Source: Cognatiluteimonas sedimenti
GTDB taxonomy: Bacteria; Pseudomonadota; Gammaproteobacteria; Xanthomonadales; Xanthomonadaceae
Assembly: GCF_022808325.1 (NCBI RefSeq)
Contig: NZ_JALGCL010000001.1
Coordinates: 849,780-913,779, forward strand
Direction: 5' to 3'
DNA length: 64,000 nt
A program made the position numbers and the translations under genes. Of the stretch, positions 48,888 to 58,431 are shown one piece after another. Below the pieces are notes generated by a model. The model made no database searches, was not told the DNA's origin, and was given only the letters and a program-made list of their open reading frames with translations. Positions within the stretch are counted from its first letter, which is position 1. Each line of letters starts with the position of its first letter.

Positions 48888-51413
48888 TCAGAACGCCCTG
48901 GACACGCGCACGCCGATCGTCCGCGGCGGGGTGCTGAGGATGTAGGGCGTGTAGCCGCAAGTCAGGGTCGCGCACTCTGCGAACTTGCTCAGCTCCGTGC
49001 GCTTGTCGAACAGGTTCTTGACGAACAGGTCGAAGTTCCAGTTCCCGTGGGCGATCCCGCCCGAGAGGTCGAACAGCGTGTAGGCATCGAGGTTGCCCAG
49101 CAACGCGTTCTCCGCATCGCGCAGGTCGGTGCGGCGGCTGCCCTGGTGGAACACCGCCCCCTGCACGTACGCTTCGTCGGCGCCGACGTCCCATGTGTAG
49201 CGCCCGGTGACGTTGCCCTTGAACCTGGCGGTGATCGGCAGGCGCGTCCCTTCCGCTGCCTGGGGTCCGTCGACGGGATCGCCGGTGGCCGGATTGATGG
49301 TGCCGGGCGGGCAGACGCTGGTGGGGTTGCCGTCGGCGCCGTTGAAGCCGCAGTAGTCCTCCATCAGCTTGGCGTCGTACCAGGCGAAACCGCCGGACAG
49401 CAGGAAGTTGTAGCTGGCCTGCCACTGCAGTTCCAGCTCCATGCCTTCGATCCGCGCCTTGTTGGCATTGCGGATCTCGGTCAGGCCGTTGAGCCCGAGG
49501 TAGGAGAACTGGAAGTCCTTCCAGTCCTCGCGGAACACCGCGCCGTTGAAGATCACGCGATTGTCCAGCCACGCCGTCTTCCAGCCCGCCTCGTAGTTGG
49601 TGAGGAAATCCGAGGTGTACGGCGGCACCGTGCCGCGGCGGTTGATGCCGCCCGGGCGATAGCCTTCCGACCATGTGGCGTACAGCATCTTGTCGTCGTC
49701 GAACTTCCAGCTCAGGTTGAAGCGGCCGATGTGGTCGCTTTCCTTGACCCGCTTGTCCAGGTTGACGCAGGGCGCGCCGAGGAACTGCTGGTCGACGGTG
49801 CAGATGACCACGCCCGAGGAACTGCTCCAGCCCCAGTCGCCATAGCCGAAGAAGCCGTACAGGCTGTTGTCGGCGCGGAACCAGCGCATTCCGGCGGTGG
49901 CGGTGAGCCGCGGGGTGATGTCGAACGAGACCTCGCCGAACACCGCCTTGTCGCGGTCCACGCGCTGCTGCGCGGTCAGCCAGATCGTGTCCGGCCAGCC
50001 CGGGACTTCCTGCACTGCGGAAAGCCCGTCGACCCTGTAGTCCTGCAGGATGTCGTGCGACTGCCGCTGCCAGAACAGGCCGCCGACCACGCGCACGCGG
50101 TTGTCCGCCGGCGACGCCAGGCGCAGCTCGTGGCTGTCGGTACGGTAACCGTCGGTGGCGAAGATGTGCTGGGATGGGTTGATGTAGGTCGCCGGGTCGC
50201 ATGTGAACGACACCGGATCGAAGTCCGTGCACATGTAGGCGCCGTAACCGGCCAGGGTGTCGTACCAGAAGCCGTAATCGGTGTAGTCGGCCGCCGAATC
50301 GACGTCGCGCTTGAGGTGCGCATAGGTGTAGGTCAGGTCGAAGTTGCCGATCCTGCCCTGGACGGTGAGCGCGGCCTGGTACCACTTGTCCTTGGAGAAT
50401 TCAGGGTAGCCGTGCATGACCTTGAACTCGCCGACGCTCGGGTCGTAGCCGCTGCTGCCGTGCGCGTCCTGGTGCTGGCCCATGATCGCAGGGGTGATGG
50501 TCCAGTTGTCGTTGAGGTCGATCCGCAGCGCCGCGCGCGCGCCGACCGTATCGGCGTCGTTGTAGTCGTCCTCGACGAAGGCGGTGTTGTCGGCCACGAT
50601 CCCGGAGGTCGGGAAGGTGATGGTGCTGCGCACGTTGTCGACGTAACCGGCGTCGTGCTTCTGCCAGCCGACCATGCGCAGCGCGGTGCGATCGTTCATC
50701 GGCAGGTTGACCATGCCCTCGAGCACGTGGCCGACGCCGCCGCCGTTGACGACGTTGACCTCGGCCGCGGCGCTGGCAGCGAAGCCGGACGGGTCGGGCT
50801 TGTTGGTGATGATGCGCAGGGTGCCGGCCTGCGAACTGGCGCCGTACAGCGTGCCCTGCGGCCCTGCGAGCGCCTCGACGCGGGTGATGTCGTACATGTG
50901 GATGTCGAGCGCGCCGGTGATGGTGGTGATCGGCTGCTCGTCCAGGTACACGCCGACGCTCGGGCGCGAACCCGAATGATTGCCGTCGCCGCCACTGGCG
51001 ACGCCGCGCATGTACACCTGGGCGAAGCCCGGGCCGGAGAACACGCCGCCACCGGCGGTGCCGAACGACAGGCTCGGGATCATCTTGGCGTAGTCGTTGA
51101 ACGACGCCACGTCCTGCTGCTCGAGCTGCTGCTGGCCGATCGCCTGGATGCTGATCGGGACTTCCTGCAGGTTCTCCTCGCGCTTCTGCGCGGTCACCGT
51201 CACCGTGCCGAGCGTGCGTGGCTGGTCCTTCTGCGCCCCCGGCGCCGCGGCCTGGTCGGCCGGCGCATCCTGCGCTGCCGCATCCTGCGTGTCCTGCGCG
51301 AACGCCATCGACTGCACCCCCATGCAGATCGCGACGGCCAGCGGCAGGCGCGCCAGCGTCCTGGTCCTGGTCGAACCCGGCCTCGTGGAACCCATCCCCT
51401 TCGAAATCCCCAT
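48888..51413 (-). CDS. TonB-dependent outer-membrane receptor
   Basis: Receptor of 841 residues. The signal peptide ends SMAFA, and a Gln/Ala/Asp-rich linker precedes the TonB box LGTVTVTAQKREENLQEVPIS. The plug follows to about residue 200, then the 22-strand barrel ends in a terminal Phe (RTIGVRVSRAF). The plug and barrel resemble the sphingomonad/xanthomonad receptors that pair with TPR-sulfotransferases. The substrate is unknown. AGGAGG lies about 8 bases before the ATG at 51413. It follows the sulfotransferase gene by 37 bases and is probably co-transcribed. Confidence 0.93.
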   Translation of the reverse strand: MGISKGMGSTRPGSTRTRTLARLPLAVAICMGVQSMAFAQDTQDAAAQDAPADQAAAPGAQKDQPRTLGTVTVTAQKREENLQEVPISIQAIGQQQLEQQDVASFNDYAKMIPSLSFGTAGGGVFSGPGFAQVYMRGVASGGDGNHSGSRPSVGVYLDEQPITTITGALDIHMYDITRVEALAGPQGTLYGASSQAGTLRIITNKPDPSGFAASAAAEVNVVNGGGVGHVLEGMVNLPMNDRTALRMVGWQKHDAGYVDNVRSTITFPTSGIVADNTAFVEDDYNDADTVGARAALRIDLNDNWTITPAIMGQHQDAHGSSGYDPSVGEFKVMHGYPEFSKDKWYQAALTVQGRIGNFDLTYTYAHLKRDVDSAADYTDYGFWYDTLAGYGAYMCTDFDPVSFTCDPATYINPSQHIFATDGYRTDSHELRLASPADNRVRVVGGLFWQRQSHDILQDYRVDGLSAVQEVPGWPDTIWLTAQQRVDRDKAVFGEVSFDITPRLTATAGMRWFRADNSLYGFFGYGDWGWSSSSGVVICTVDQQFLGAPCVNLDKRVKESDHIGRFNLSWKFDDDKMLYATWSEGYRPGGINRRGTVPPYTSDFLTNYEAGWKTAWLDNRVIFNGAVFREDWKDFQFSYLGLNGLTEIRNANKARIEGMELELQWQASYNFLLSGGFAWYDAKLMEDYCGFNGADGNPTSVCPPGTINPATGDPVDGPQAAEGTRLPITARFKGNVTGRYTWDVGADEAYVQGAVFHQGSRRTDLRDAENALLGNLDAYTLFDLSGGIAHGNWNFDLFVKNLFDKRTELSKFAECATLTCGYTPYILSTPPRTIGVRVSRAF

Positions 51414-51450
51414 CTCCCCTTCCTCCTGGTGGTGCATCAAGGTTGGTGCA

Positions 51451-53118
51451 TCAAGGTGTCGTGTCCCGGTCCGGGACAGGTGCCGCAGGCCACGCGTCGA
51501 GCACGGGGCCCAACGCCGCCTTCAGCGGTTCCAGCCATGGTTCGAAATGCGTCCAGTGATCGACGCCGGCGCGATAGATCGGCTGCCGCACCTGTTCGGA
51601 GCTGGCGGTGCGCACGGGACGATCGTTTTCGAAGAAGCGCAGGCATTGCGGCGCGAATGGCAGGCCGCAATGGTCGAGCAGGCGCCGCACCTCGGTTTCG
51701 GTGTCCTCGACCAGCGCTTCGTAGGCGACGCGATGGACGTAGCCGGGCAAGGCCTGGTCGAAGTGCGCCATCAGGCCGACGTAGTCGCGGTAGTAGCGGC
51801 CGATGTCGCCAAGGCTGTAGCTGAAGTCCTGGCCGCGCGCGAACTGCTGCTTGAACAGCGAGAAGCCGCAGGCCAGCGGGTGCCGGCGCACGTCGATGAC
51901 CTTCGCGTCGGGCAATGCCAGCCGGATCAGGCCGATATGCGCGAAATTGTTCGGCATCTTGTCGATGAAGAAAGGCGCCCCGGACTTGCGCTGGATGCGG
52001 GTGCGCTCCAGGTAGCGCTCGCCGAGTTCGCGCACCGCATCGGCGTCCAGCCCCGCCAGCACCTCGTGGTAGCGGGCGGGGCCGTCCCCGGCGCCCTGCA
52101 GGCGCAGCACCCGCGTCAGCGAGGTGAGCTCGGGCAGTTCCATCGTGCCCTCGACCAGCGGGTGGCTCGACAGGATCTGCTCGACCAGGGTCGAGCCCGC
52201 GCGCGGCATGCCGACGATGAAGATCGGATCCGCCGCGGCGACGCCGTATCCGGCGCGCGCCTGGAAGAAGTCGGATGTATAGATCTCCGTGGCGCGCTGC
52301 AGGCGGGCGCTGTTGGCGTCGGCCGAGTACGGCGTCCGCACCAGCCGCAGCGCGTTGCCGCGGGAATAGTGCGCAAAGGCGTCCGCGTATTCGCCGCGGT
52401 CCTCGAGCGCCTTGCCGAGCGCGAAATCCAGGTGCAGGCGATCCTCGTCGCCGAGGTCCGTCCGCCCCAGCTGGGCGCGCATCGTGGCGAGGTCGGCGTC
52501 GTCGAAGCGGAAGGTCTTGAGGTTGGCGAGGCTCCACCAGGCATCGCCGAAGCCCGGCTCGATGTCGATGCAGCGGCGGTAGGCGGCGATCGCGCGCCCG
52601 GCCTGGCCCGCGGTCTTCAGCGCATGTCCCTGGCTGAGCCAGACCCGGCTCTGCCCGGGATGGTCGGCGAGGATCCCTTCGTACAGCTCGATCGCTTCGT
52701 CGAAGTCGCCGGTGCGGCACAGCACCACTGCCCTGAGGTTGCGGTAGCCGGGGTTGTCCGGGTCGCTGGCCAGCAGCCGTTCGACCTCCGCCAGCGCCTC
52801 CTGCGGGCGGTTGCTGCGATGCAGGACCATGGCGTAGTTCTGGCGCGCCGCGGCGAAGCCAGGCGCGAGCTCCAGGCAGCGCTCCAGGAGGTGGGTGGCG
52901 TCCTCGTAGCGCCCGATCCGCGCCGCCACCTCGGCCAGCATGCGGATCGCGGCGACATCGGTGGGCGAGCGCCGCAGCCGCTCGCGCAACAGCGTTTCGG
53001 CGTGGGGGATGTCGTTGTCGACCAGGGCGCGGCCGGCCTCGAGCAGGACCGGGTCGGCCACCGCATGGCGCAGGGCGCCTTCGACGCTGGCCTTCGACTC
53101 GGCGGACACCTGGCCCAT
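51451..53118 (-). CDS. TPR-repeat sulfotransferase
   Basis: Protein of 555 residues. Residues about 20-200 form several TPR repeats (for example AIRMLAEVAARIGRYEDATHL and VWLSQGHALKTAGQAGRAIA). The C-terminal sulfotransferase has the 5'-phosphosulfate loop IVGMPRAGSTLVEQIL (Arg306-Thr310) and a 3'-phosphate region around VIDVRRHPLACGFSLFKQQF. It likely transfers sulfate from PAPS to a protein or glycan held by the TPR part. The TonB receptor follows on the same strand; such pairs are common in this family, but the substrate is not known. Confidence 0.9.
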   Translation of the reverse strand: MGQVSAESKASVEGALRHAVADPVLLEAGRALVDNDIPHAETLLRERLRRSPTDVAAIRMLAEVAARIGRYEDATHLLERCLELAPGFAAARQNYAMVLHRSNRPQEALAEVERLLASDPDNPGYRNLRAVVLCRTGDFDEAIELYEGILADHPGQSRVWLSQGHALKTAGQAGRAIAAYRRCIDIEPGFGDAWWSLANLKTFRFDDADLATMRAQLGRTDLGDEDRLHLDFALGKALEDRGEYADAFAHYSRGNALRLVRTPYSADANSARLQRATEIYTSDFFQARAGYGVAAADPIFIVGMPRAGSTLVEQILSSHPLVEGTMELPELTSLTRVLRLQGAGDGPARYHEVLAGLDADAVRELGERYLERTRIQRKSGAPFFIDKMPNNFAHIGLIRLALPDAKVIDVRRHPLACGFSLFKQQFARGQDFSYSLGDIGRYYRDYVGLMAHFDQALPGYVHRVAYEALVEDTETEVRRLLDHCGLPFAPQCLRFFENDRPVRTASSEQVRQPIYRAGVDHWTHFEPWLEPLKAALGPVLDAWPAAPVPDRDTTP

Positions 53119-53177
53119 TCAGTTCCCCGGTTGCTTGGCCGAGCGTACGACCGCCGGGTTGGCGCCGCAAGCAGGGG

Positions 53178-54077
53178 TTATTCGTCGTCCGGCCAGCGGA
53201 TCGGGGGCGCGGCCGCCCGGGTACCGGGCATCGCCACCGCAGCCACCGCATTCCACACCTTCAACGCGTCGACGGTGGCGGCGACGTCGTGCACGCGCAG
53301 CAGCAGCGCCCCGCGCTGGGCGGCGACCAGGTGCGCGGCGACCGAACCGGAAACGCGCTGGCGCGGGTCGTCGCGGCCGGTGATGTCGCCAATGGTCTTC
53401 TTGCGTGACAGCCCGGCAAGGATCGGTACCCCCAGTTCCCGGAACCTCCCGAGCTGTGCCAGCAGCAGCAGGTTGTGCTCGCCGGTCTTGCCGAAGCCGA
53501 AACCGGGATCGACGACGATGTTCTTCTTCGCGATTCCCGCCATCTCCGCGGCGAAGATGCGTTCGGCGAGGAAGCGGTGCACCTCGGCCACCACGTCGTC
53601 GTAACGCGGCGCCTCCTGCATCGAGCGCGGCTCGCCGAGCATGTGCATCAGCACCACCGGCACGCCTAGCGCGGCCGCGGCTTCCAGCGCGCCTTCGCGG
53701 CGCAAGGCATGCACGTCGTTGAGCATGCCGGCACCGGCCGCGATCGCGGCGCGCATCACCTCCGGTTTCGAGGTGTCGATGCTGAGCGGTAGCGATGTCT
53801 GCCGCGCCAGCGCCTCGATCACCGGGATGACCCGCCGCAGTTCTTCCTCGGGCGATACCTCCGCGGCGCCGGGGCGGGTCGATTCCCCGCCGATGTCGAG
53901 GATGTCGGCGCCCTCCCCCGCCAGCGCCAGCCCGTGCGCGATGGCGGCCTCGACCGTCGCATGCTCGCCGCCGTCGGAGAACGAATCCGGAGTCGCGTTG
54001 ACGATGCCCATTACCCGCGGGCGATCGAGTTTCAGGATGCGGCCGGCGCAGTCGAGTTGCGGACTGGTATCGAACAT
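53178..54077 (-). CDS. folP: Dihydropteroate synthase FolP
   Basis: Folate-pathway enzyme of 299 residues that joins pterin pyrophosphate and para-aminobenzoate; it is the sulfonamide target. The motifs are MGIVNATPDSFSDGG, DIGGESTRPGA, SIDTSKPEV, NDVHAL and DPGFGFGKT, with GLSRKKTIG and the RVHD ending also present. The ATG at 54077 is supported by family length. It lies downstream of ftsH on the same strand, separated by a terminator. glmM, the usual next gene, is not here. Confidence 0.95.
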   Translation of the reverse strand: MFDTSPQLDCAGRILKLDRPRVMGIVNATPDSFSDGGEHATVEAAIAHGLALAGEGADILDIGGESTRPGAAEVSPEEELRRVIPVIEALARQTSLPLSIDTSKPEVMRAAIAAGAGMLNDVHALRREGALEAAAALGVPVVLMHMLGEPRSMQEAPRYDDVVAEVHRFLAERIFAAEMAGIAKKNIVVDPGFGFGKTGEHNLLLLAQLGRFRELGVPILAGLSRKKTIGDITGRDDPRQRVSGSVAAHLVAAQRGALLLRVHDVAATVDALKVWNAVAAVAMPGTRAAAPPIRWPDDE

Positions 54078-54093
54078 CGTGTTCGCATCAACG

Positions 54094-54118
54094 AAAAAGG
54101 CCAGAGCGGACTCTGGCC
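54094..54118 (-). terminator. Terminator of ftsH
   Basis: The stem GGCCAGAG/CTCTGGCC (54099-54106 with 54111-54118) is followed on the minus strand by five T (54094-54098). It lies just past the ftsH stop and just before the folP start. Confidence 0.92.
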
Positions 54119-54141
54119 TCTCCAGGGCAGGCTGGCAACCC

Positions 54142-56031
54142 TCAGGTCTGCGCGGCCGGGCCGCCGATGATGATCGGCTTGGGCTCGTCGCGCGCCGGGC
54201 CGCCCCTGGTCCAGCCCATCGGCGGCGGCGGTTCGCGGCCTTCCATGATCGCATCGACCTGCGGTGCGTCGATGGTCTCGTACTCGAGCAGCAGCTTGGC
54301 CATCGTGTGCAGCTTGTCCAGGTTCTCGGTGAGGATCGTCCTGGTGCGGTCGTAGGCGCGGTCGAGGATGCCGCGCACGACCTCGTCGATCCGGCGCGCA
54401 GTCTCGTCGGAGACGTTCTTGTGCTGGGTCACCGAGCGGCCGAGGAAGACTTCGTCCTCCTCCTCGCCGTAGGTGATCGGGCCGAGTTCGGATAGGCCCC
54501 ATTTGGTCGCCATGTTGCGCGCCATCTTGGTCGCGCGCTCGATGTCGTTGGAGGCGCCGGTGGTGACCTTGTCGTCGCCGAAGATCAGCTCCTCGGCCAC
54601 GCGCCCGCCGTACAGCGAGCACAGCTGCGATTCGATCGCGGTGCGGTTGTACGAGTACTTGTCGCCCTCGGGCAGGTACATGGTCACGCCCAGCGCGCGG
54701 CCACGCGGGATGATGGTGACCTTGTAGACCGGGTCGTGCTCGGGCACCAGCCGACCGACGATGGCATGGCCGGCCTCGTGGTAGGCGGTGAGCGTCTTCT
54801 CCTGCTCGCTCATCGCCATCGAGCGGTTCTCCGTGCCCATCATGATCTTGTCGCGGGCCTTGTCGAAGTGCTCCATGCGCACGTCCTTGGCATTCTCGCG
54901 CGCGGCGAACAGCGCCGCTTCGTTCACGAGGTTGGCCAGGTCCGCGCCGCTGAAGCCCGGCGTACCGCGCGCGATCACCATCGGCACGACGTCGTCGGCC
55001 AGCGGCACCTTGCGCATGTGTACCTTCAGGATCTGCTCGCGGCCGCGCACGTCGGGCAAGCCGACGACCACCTGGCGGTCGAAGCGGCCCGGGCGCAGCA
55101 ACGCCGGATCGAGCACGTCAGGGCGGTTGGTCGCCGCGACCACGATCACGCCCTCGCCGCCCTCGAAGCCGTCCATCTCCACCAGCAACTGGTTCAGGGT
55201 CTGCTCGCGCTCGTCATGTCCGCCACCCAGTCCGGCGCCGCGGTGGCGGCCGACCGCGTCGATCTCGTCGATGAAGATGATGCATGGCGCGTGCTTCTTG
55301 GCCTGCTCGAACATGTCGCGCACGCGCGAGGCGCCGACGCCCACGAACATCTCGACGAAGTCGGAGCCGGAAATCGAGAAGAACGGCACCTTGGCCTCGC
55401 CGGCGATCGCCTTGGCAAGCAGCGTCTTGCCGGTGCCTGGCGGGCCGACCATCAGCACGCCGCGCGGGATCTTGCCGCCCAGCTTCTGGAAGCGTCCCGG
55501 ATCGCGCAGGAACTCGACCAGTTCGGAAACTTCCTCCTTGGCCTCGTCGCAACCGGCGACGTCGGCGAAGGTGATCTTGGTCTGATCCTCGTTGAGCAGC
55601 TTGGCGCGCGAGCGCCCGAACGACATCGCGCCCTTGCCCCCGCCCTGCTGCATCTGGCGCATGAAGTACACCCAGATGCCGATGAACAGCAGCCACGGCA
55701 GCACGTTGACCAGGATCATGCCCAGCGACAGGCCGCTGGACGGCGGCGTCTGCACGGTGGTGACGTCGTGGTTGAGCAGGTCGTTCACCAGGTCCTTGTC
55801 ACCCGGCGCATAGGTGGTGAACTTGCTGCCGTCCTTGCGCTCGCCGGCGATCGTGGTGCGGTCCTCGGCGATGTTGACCTTGGCGACGCGATCGCCCTGC
55901 ACCTCCTGCACGAACTGGTCGTAGGTCAGAGCCTGGGTGGCGGCGCTCTTCGGGCTGAAGCTCTGGAACACCACCATCAGCACGACGGCGACGACTACCC
56001 ACAGCATCAGATTCTTGGCCAGGTCGTTCAT
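54142..56031 (-). CDS. ftsH: ATP-dependent zinc metalloprotease FtsH
   Basis: Membrane-bound AAA protease of 629 residues that degrades misfolded membrane proteins and short-lived regulators. Two transmembrane helices flank a periplasmic domain (about 10-25 and 102-122). The AAA module has Walker A GPPGTGKT (196-203), Walker [12 protein letters not shown] and the second region of homology ([12 protein letters not shown]). The zinc site is HEAGH (418-422). rlmE lies just upstream in the same direction, and a terminator follows. Confidence 0.98.
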   Translation of the reverse strand: MNDLAKNLMLWVVVAVVLMVVFQSFSPKSAATQALTYDQFVQEVQGDRVAKVNIAEDRTTIAGERKDGSKFTTYAPGDKDLVNDLLNHDVTTVQTPPSSGLSLGMILVNVLPWLLFIGIWVYFMRQMQQGGGKGAMSFGRSRAKLLNEDQTKITFADVAGCDEAKEEVSELVEFLRDPGRFQKLGGKIPRGVLMVGPPGTGKTLLAKAIAGEAKVPFFSISGSDFVEMFVGVGASRVRDMFEQAKKHAPCIIFIDEIDAVGRHRGAGLGGGHDEREQTLNQLLVEMDGFEGGEGVIVVAATNRPDVLDPALLRPGRFDRQVVVGLPDVRGREQILKVHMRKVPLADDVVPMVIARGTPGFSGADLANLVNEAALFAARENAKDVRMEHFDKARDKIMMGTENRSMAMSEQEKTLTAYHEAGHAIVGRLVPEHDPVYKVTIIPRGRALGVTMYLPEGDKYSYNRTAIESQLCSLYGGRVAEELIFGDDKVTTGASNDIERATKMARNMATKWGLSELGPITYGEEEDEVFLGRSVTQHKNVSDETARRIDEVVRGILDRAYDRTRTILTENLDKLHTMAKLLLEYETIDAPQVDAIMEGREPPPPMGWTRGGPARDEPKPIIIGGPAAQT

Positions 56032-56052
56032 GAATTGCGGTAGTCCTGTCGG

Positions 56053-56706
56053 CTAGGCGGTCTTGGTCTGCGCAAGCTTGCCCTGTGCCAGGGCATAGAC
56101 TTCCGGCGAGCGCTTGCGCGACGCCGCCGGCTTCCGGATCGCCACTTTGGCATAGCGCCGTCGCAGCTCGCGGACGTACTGGTCGAACCCGGTGCCCTGG
56201 AACAGCTTGATCAGGAAGGTGCCGTCCGGACGAAGGTGGTTGTCGGCGAAGTCCATTGCCAGCTCCGCCAGGTGCATCATCCGCGGCTGGTCGACCGCGT
56301 CCATACCGCTCTTATTGGGGGCCATGTCGGACAGAACAAGGTCGACCGGCTGGCCGCCGAGCATGGCTTCCAGCTGCGACAGGACCACATCCTCCCTGAA
56401 ATCCCCATGAAGGAACTCGACCCCGGCCAGCGCCGGCATCTCCAGGATGTCCAGCGCGATGACCCGGCCCGGATCGCCGCGTCCGCCGTCCCCGAGCGCT
56501 TGCCGCACCCACTGCGACCAACCGCCCGGCGCCGCGCCAAGGTCGACCACGACCATGCCCGGCTTCAACAGGCGGTCGCGCGCGACCAGCTCCTCCAGCT
56601 TGTAGGCGGCGCGCGAGCGCAGGCCTTCGGCCTGCGCCTTCTTCACGTAGGGGTCGGAGAAATGTTCCTTGAGCCAGCGCTGGCTGGACTTGCTGCGGGT
56701 GGCCAT
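56053..56706 (-). CDS. rlmE: 23S rRNA (uridine-2552-2'-O)-methyltransferase RlmE
   Basis: Ribose methyltransferase of 217 residues (FtsJ/RrmJ) that acts on U2552 of the 50S subunit. The SAM loop is [15 protein letters not shown]. The catalytic K-D-K-E set is seen in [18 protein letters not shown] and [11 protein letters not shown]. It precedes ftsH by 21 bases, as in most Gammaproteobacteria. The start at 56706 ([11 protein letters not shown]) faces the divergent yhbY gene. Confidence 0.96.
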   Translation of the reverse strand: MATRSKSSQRWLKEHFSDPYVKKAQAEGLRSRAAYKLEELVARDRLLKPGMVVVDLGAAPGGWSQWVRQALGDGGRGDPGRVIALDILEMPALAGVEFLHGDFREDVVLSQLEAMLGGQPVDLVLSDMAPNKSGMDAVDQPRMMHLAELAMDFADNHLRPDGTFLIKLFQGTGFDQYVRELRRRYAKVAIRKPAASRKRSPEVYALAQGKLAQTKTA

Positions 56707-56783
56707 GCGGCTGCGCGGAACGCCGGGCGATGGGGGCCGCCATGATACCCTGCGCGCCGTATTCCCCTCTTTTGCGTGACCCG

Positions 56784-57089
56784 ATGTCCATCCCCCTGAC
56801 CGCCGCCCAGACCCGCTTCCTGCGCGGCCAGGCGCACGACCTGAAAGCCCTGTTGCAGGTCGGCGGCAAGGGCATCAGCGAGGCGCTGGTGGCCGAGGTC
56901 GATGGCGCGCTGGAACACCACGAACTGATCAAGGTGAAGATCGCGGGCAGCGAGCGCGACGCCCGCGACGCGATGATCGCCGAGCTGGCCCGTCGCACCG
57001 ATGCCGTGCTGGTGCAGCGCATCGGCCACACCGCGATCCTGTACCGGCCATCGAAGGATCACCGCCGGATCGTGCTGCCGCGTCCCTGA
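56784..57089 (+). CDS. yhbY: Ribosome assembly RNA-binding protein YhbY
   Basis: CRM-domain protein of 101 residues that associates with pre-50S particles. The N-terminal [28 protein letters not shown] shows the GxxG-like RNA-binding loop (VGGKG). LIKVKIAG and [13 protein letters not shown] complete the fold. It is divergent from rlmE-ftsH, as in other Gammaproteobacteria. The ATG at 56784 is favoured over one at 56730 by family length. Confidence 0.93.
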   Translation: MSIPLTAAQTRFLRGQAHDLKALLQVGGKGISEALVAEVDGALEHHELIKVKIAGSERDARDAMIAELARRTDAVLVQRIGHTAILYRPSKDHRRIVLPRP

Positions 57090-57117
57090 CGGCGGCCACG
57101 GCAGGAGAAGCGCCTGC

Positions 57118-57501
57118 ATGCAGCTCAACCTGGAACGCCCGGACTACCCGTTCTTCCTGCGTGCCGCGGACGGAAGGTCCGCGCTGGTCAATGAACGCAC
57201 CCTGCGGCGCAGCTTCATCATCGCGCCCGATACGCTGGTCGAGGACTGGCCCTACCGCGATGTCGCGACGCTGCCGCCCGTGGCGCTGGAGCCGCTGCTC
57301 GCCCTGCGGCCCGAACTGATCGTGCTGGGCACCGGCACCGCCCAGGCGTTTCCGCCCCCTGCCACGCTTGCGGCCTGCCTGCAGCGCGGCGTCGGCCTGG
57401 AGGCGATGACGAACGCCGCCGCGGCCCGCACCTATAGCGTGCTCGCCGGCGAGGGCCGGCGGGTCGTGGCCGCTTTCGTCTTTCCGCAGGGCGGACACTG
57501 A
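57118..57501 (+). CDS. Mth938-like (DUF498) family protein
   Basis: Protein of 127 residues. ALRPELIVLGTGTAQAFPPP and GVGLEAMTNAAAARTYSVLAGEGRRVVAAF match the Mth938-like family, whose human member acts in mitochondrial complex I assembly. The bacterial role is not settled. The ATG at 57118 is chosen because the upstream frame shadows yhbY. It begins 28 bases after the yhbY stop, so the two are probably co-transcribed. Confidence 0.85.
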   Translation: MQLNLERPDYPFFLRAADGRSALVNERTLRRSFIIAPDTLVEDWPYRDVATLPPVALEPLLALRPELIVLGTGTAQAFPPPATLAACLQRGVGLEAMTNAAAARTYSVLAGEGRRVVAAFVFPQGGH

Positions 57502-57672
57502 CGCGCCCTCGGCGTGACTTGCGGCCAGCTTGCGCAGGAGCCTCGACGGACTCGTCGCACTTGTGCAACAGCAAGACCGATGCGCCTGCAAGCTGCAGGA
57601 CGTTGCGCCTGGAGCTGCCTGCGCGCCGCGCATGGGGGGCGGATCCGCGCGTAGTAATAGTGCCGGGGCCGG

Positions 57673-58431
57673 CTATTGCCTTGGCAGGTAGGACAACGGA
57701 TCCACCGGCTTGCCGTTGTAGCGGATCTCGAAATGCAGCATGTCGCGGGGTGCGCCGCTGTGGCCGAGCTCGGCGATCTGTTGCCCGGCCTTGACCACCT
57801 GGCCCTCGTTGACGAGGCGCGCGCGGTTGTGACCGTAGGCCGACAACCATTGTTCGTCGTGCTTGATGATGACCAACTCGCCGTAGCCGACCAGGCCCGA
57901 TCCCGAATACACGACCACGCCGTCTGCCGCCGCGCGCACCGCCGCACCGGCGGTGCCGCCGATGTCGATGCCCTGCCGGGTCGGCTCGCCCGCGGCATAG
58001 CGGGCCAGCAGGGTGCCTTCGACCGGCCAGCGCCACGAGAAAGGACTGGAAGGCGGTGGCGCCACCGGCGCCGCCGGGCGCGGCGCGCTGGCGGGGGGAC
58101 GCGAAACCGTCGCGTTGCCGGCAGCGTGCTGGCGCGAACTCCCGCCGGGATACAGCCGCAGGCGCTGCCCGGGATAGATCGTGTACGGCGGCGCGATGCC
58201 GTTCCAGGCCGCCAGGTCACGCGCGCTGATGCCGTTGTCGGTGGCGATGCGATAGAGCGTCTGGCCACGACGCACGGTGGTGGTGACGCCGTATTTCGGC
58301 TTCGACACCTGCACCGGGCCGCGATCGCCCCCCGTCCTGCGCACCACATGGCTGCTGCCGCAGGCCGCGAGCAACGCCGCCGACGCCAGCAGGGCAGCCA
58401 TCCGCACCAGCACTCGTCCCGTCGACCTCAT
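57673..58431 (-). CDS. nlpD: NlpD-type lipoprotein with LysM and degenerate M23 domain
   Basis: Outer-membrane lipoprotein of 252 residues. Lipobox LLAAC gives Cys at about 24. A LysM domain (about 48-92; TVRRGQTLYRIATDNGI) binds peptidoglycan, and after a Pro/Ala-rich linker comes an M23 fold (YLPRQ end). The first catalytic His is missing: TRQGIDIGG replaces the HxGIDI motif, as in E. coli NlpD, which activates the amidase AmiC rather than cutting the wall itself. Its start overlaps the yqaA stop by ATGA. rpoS does not follow it here. Confidence 0.93.
   Translation of the reverse strand: MRSTGRVLVRMAALLASAALLAACGSSHVVRRTGGDRGPVQVSKPKYGVTTTVRRGQTLYRIATDNGISARDLAAWNGIAPPYTIYPGQRLRLYPGGSSRQHAAGNATVSRPPASAPRPAAPVAPPPSSPFSWRWPVEGTLLARYAAGEPTRQGIDIGGTAGAAVRAAADGVVVYSGSGLVGYGELVIIKHDEQWLSAYGHNRARLVNEGQVVKAGQQIAELGHSGAPRDMLHFEIRYNGKPVDPLSYLPRQ

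Noticed and set aside
48711-51824. 1037-codon open frame on the plus strand opposite the TonB receptor and sulfotransferase
   Set aside because: It is a shadow of two solid genes and lacks any recognisable motif or ribosome-binding site.
57502-57672. Terminator or small RNA between the Mth938-like gene and nlpD
   Set aside because: Short GC palindromes are present, but none has a good stem with a T-tract, so no feature is called.
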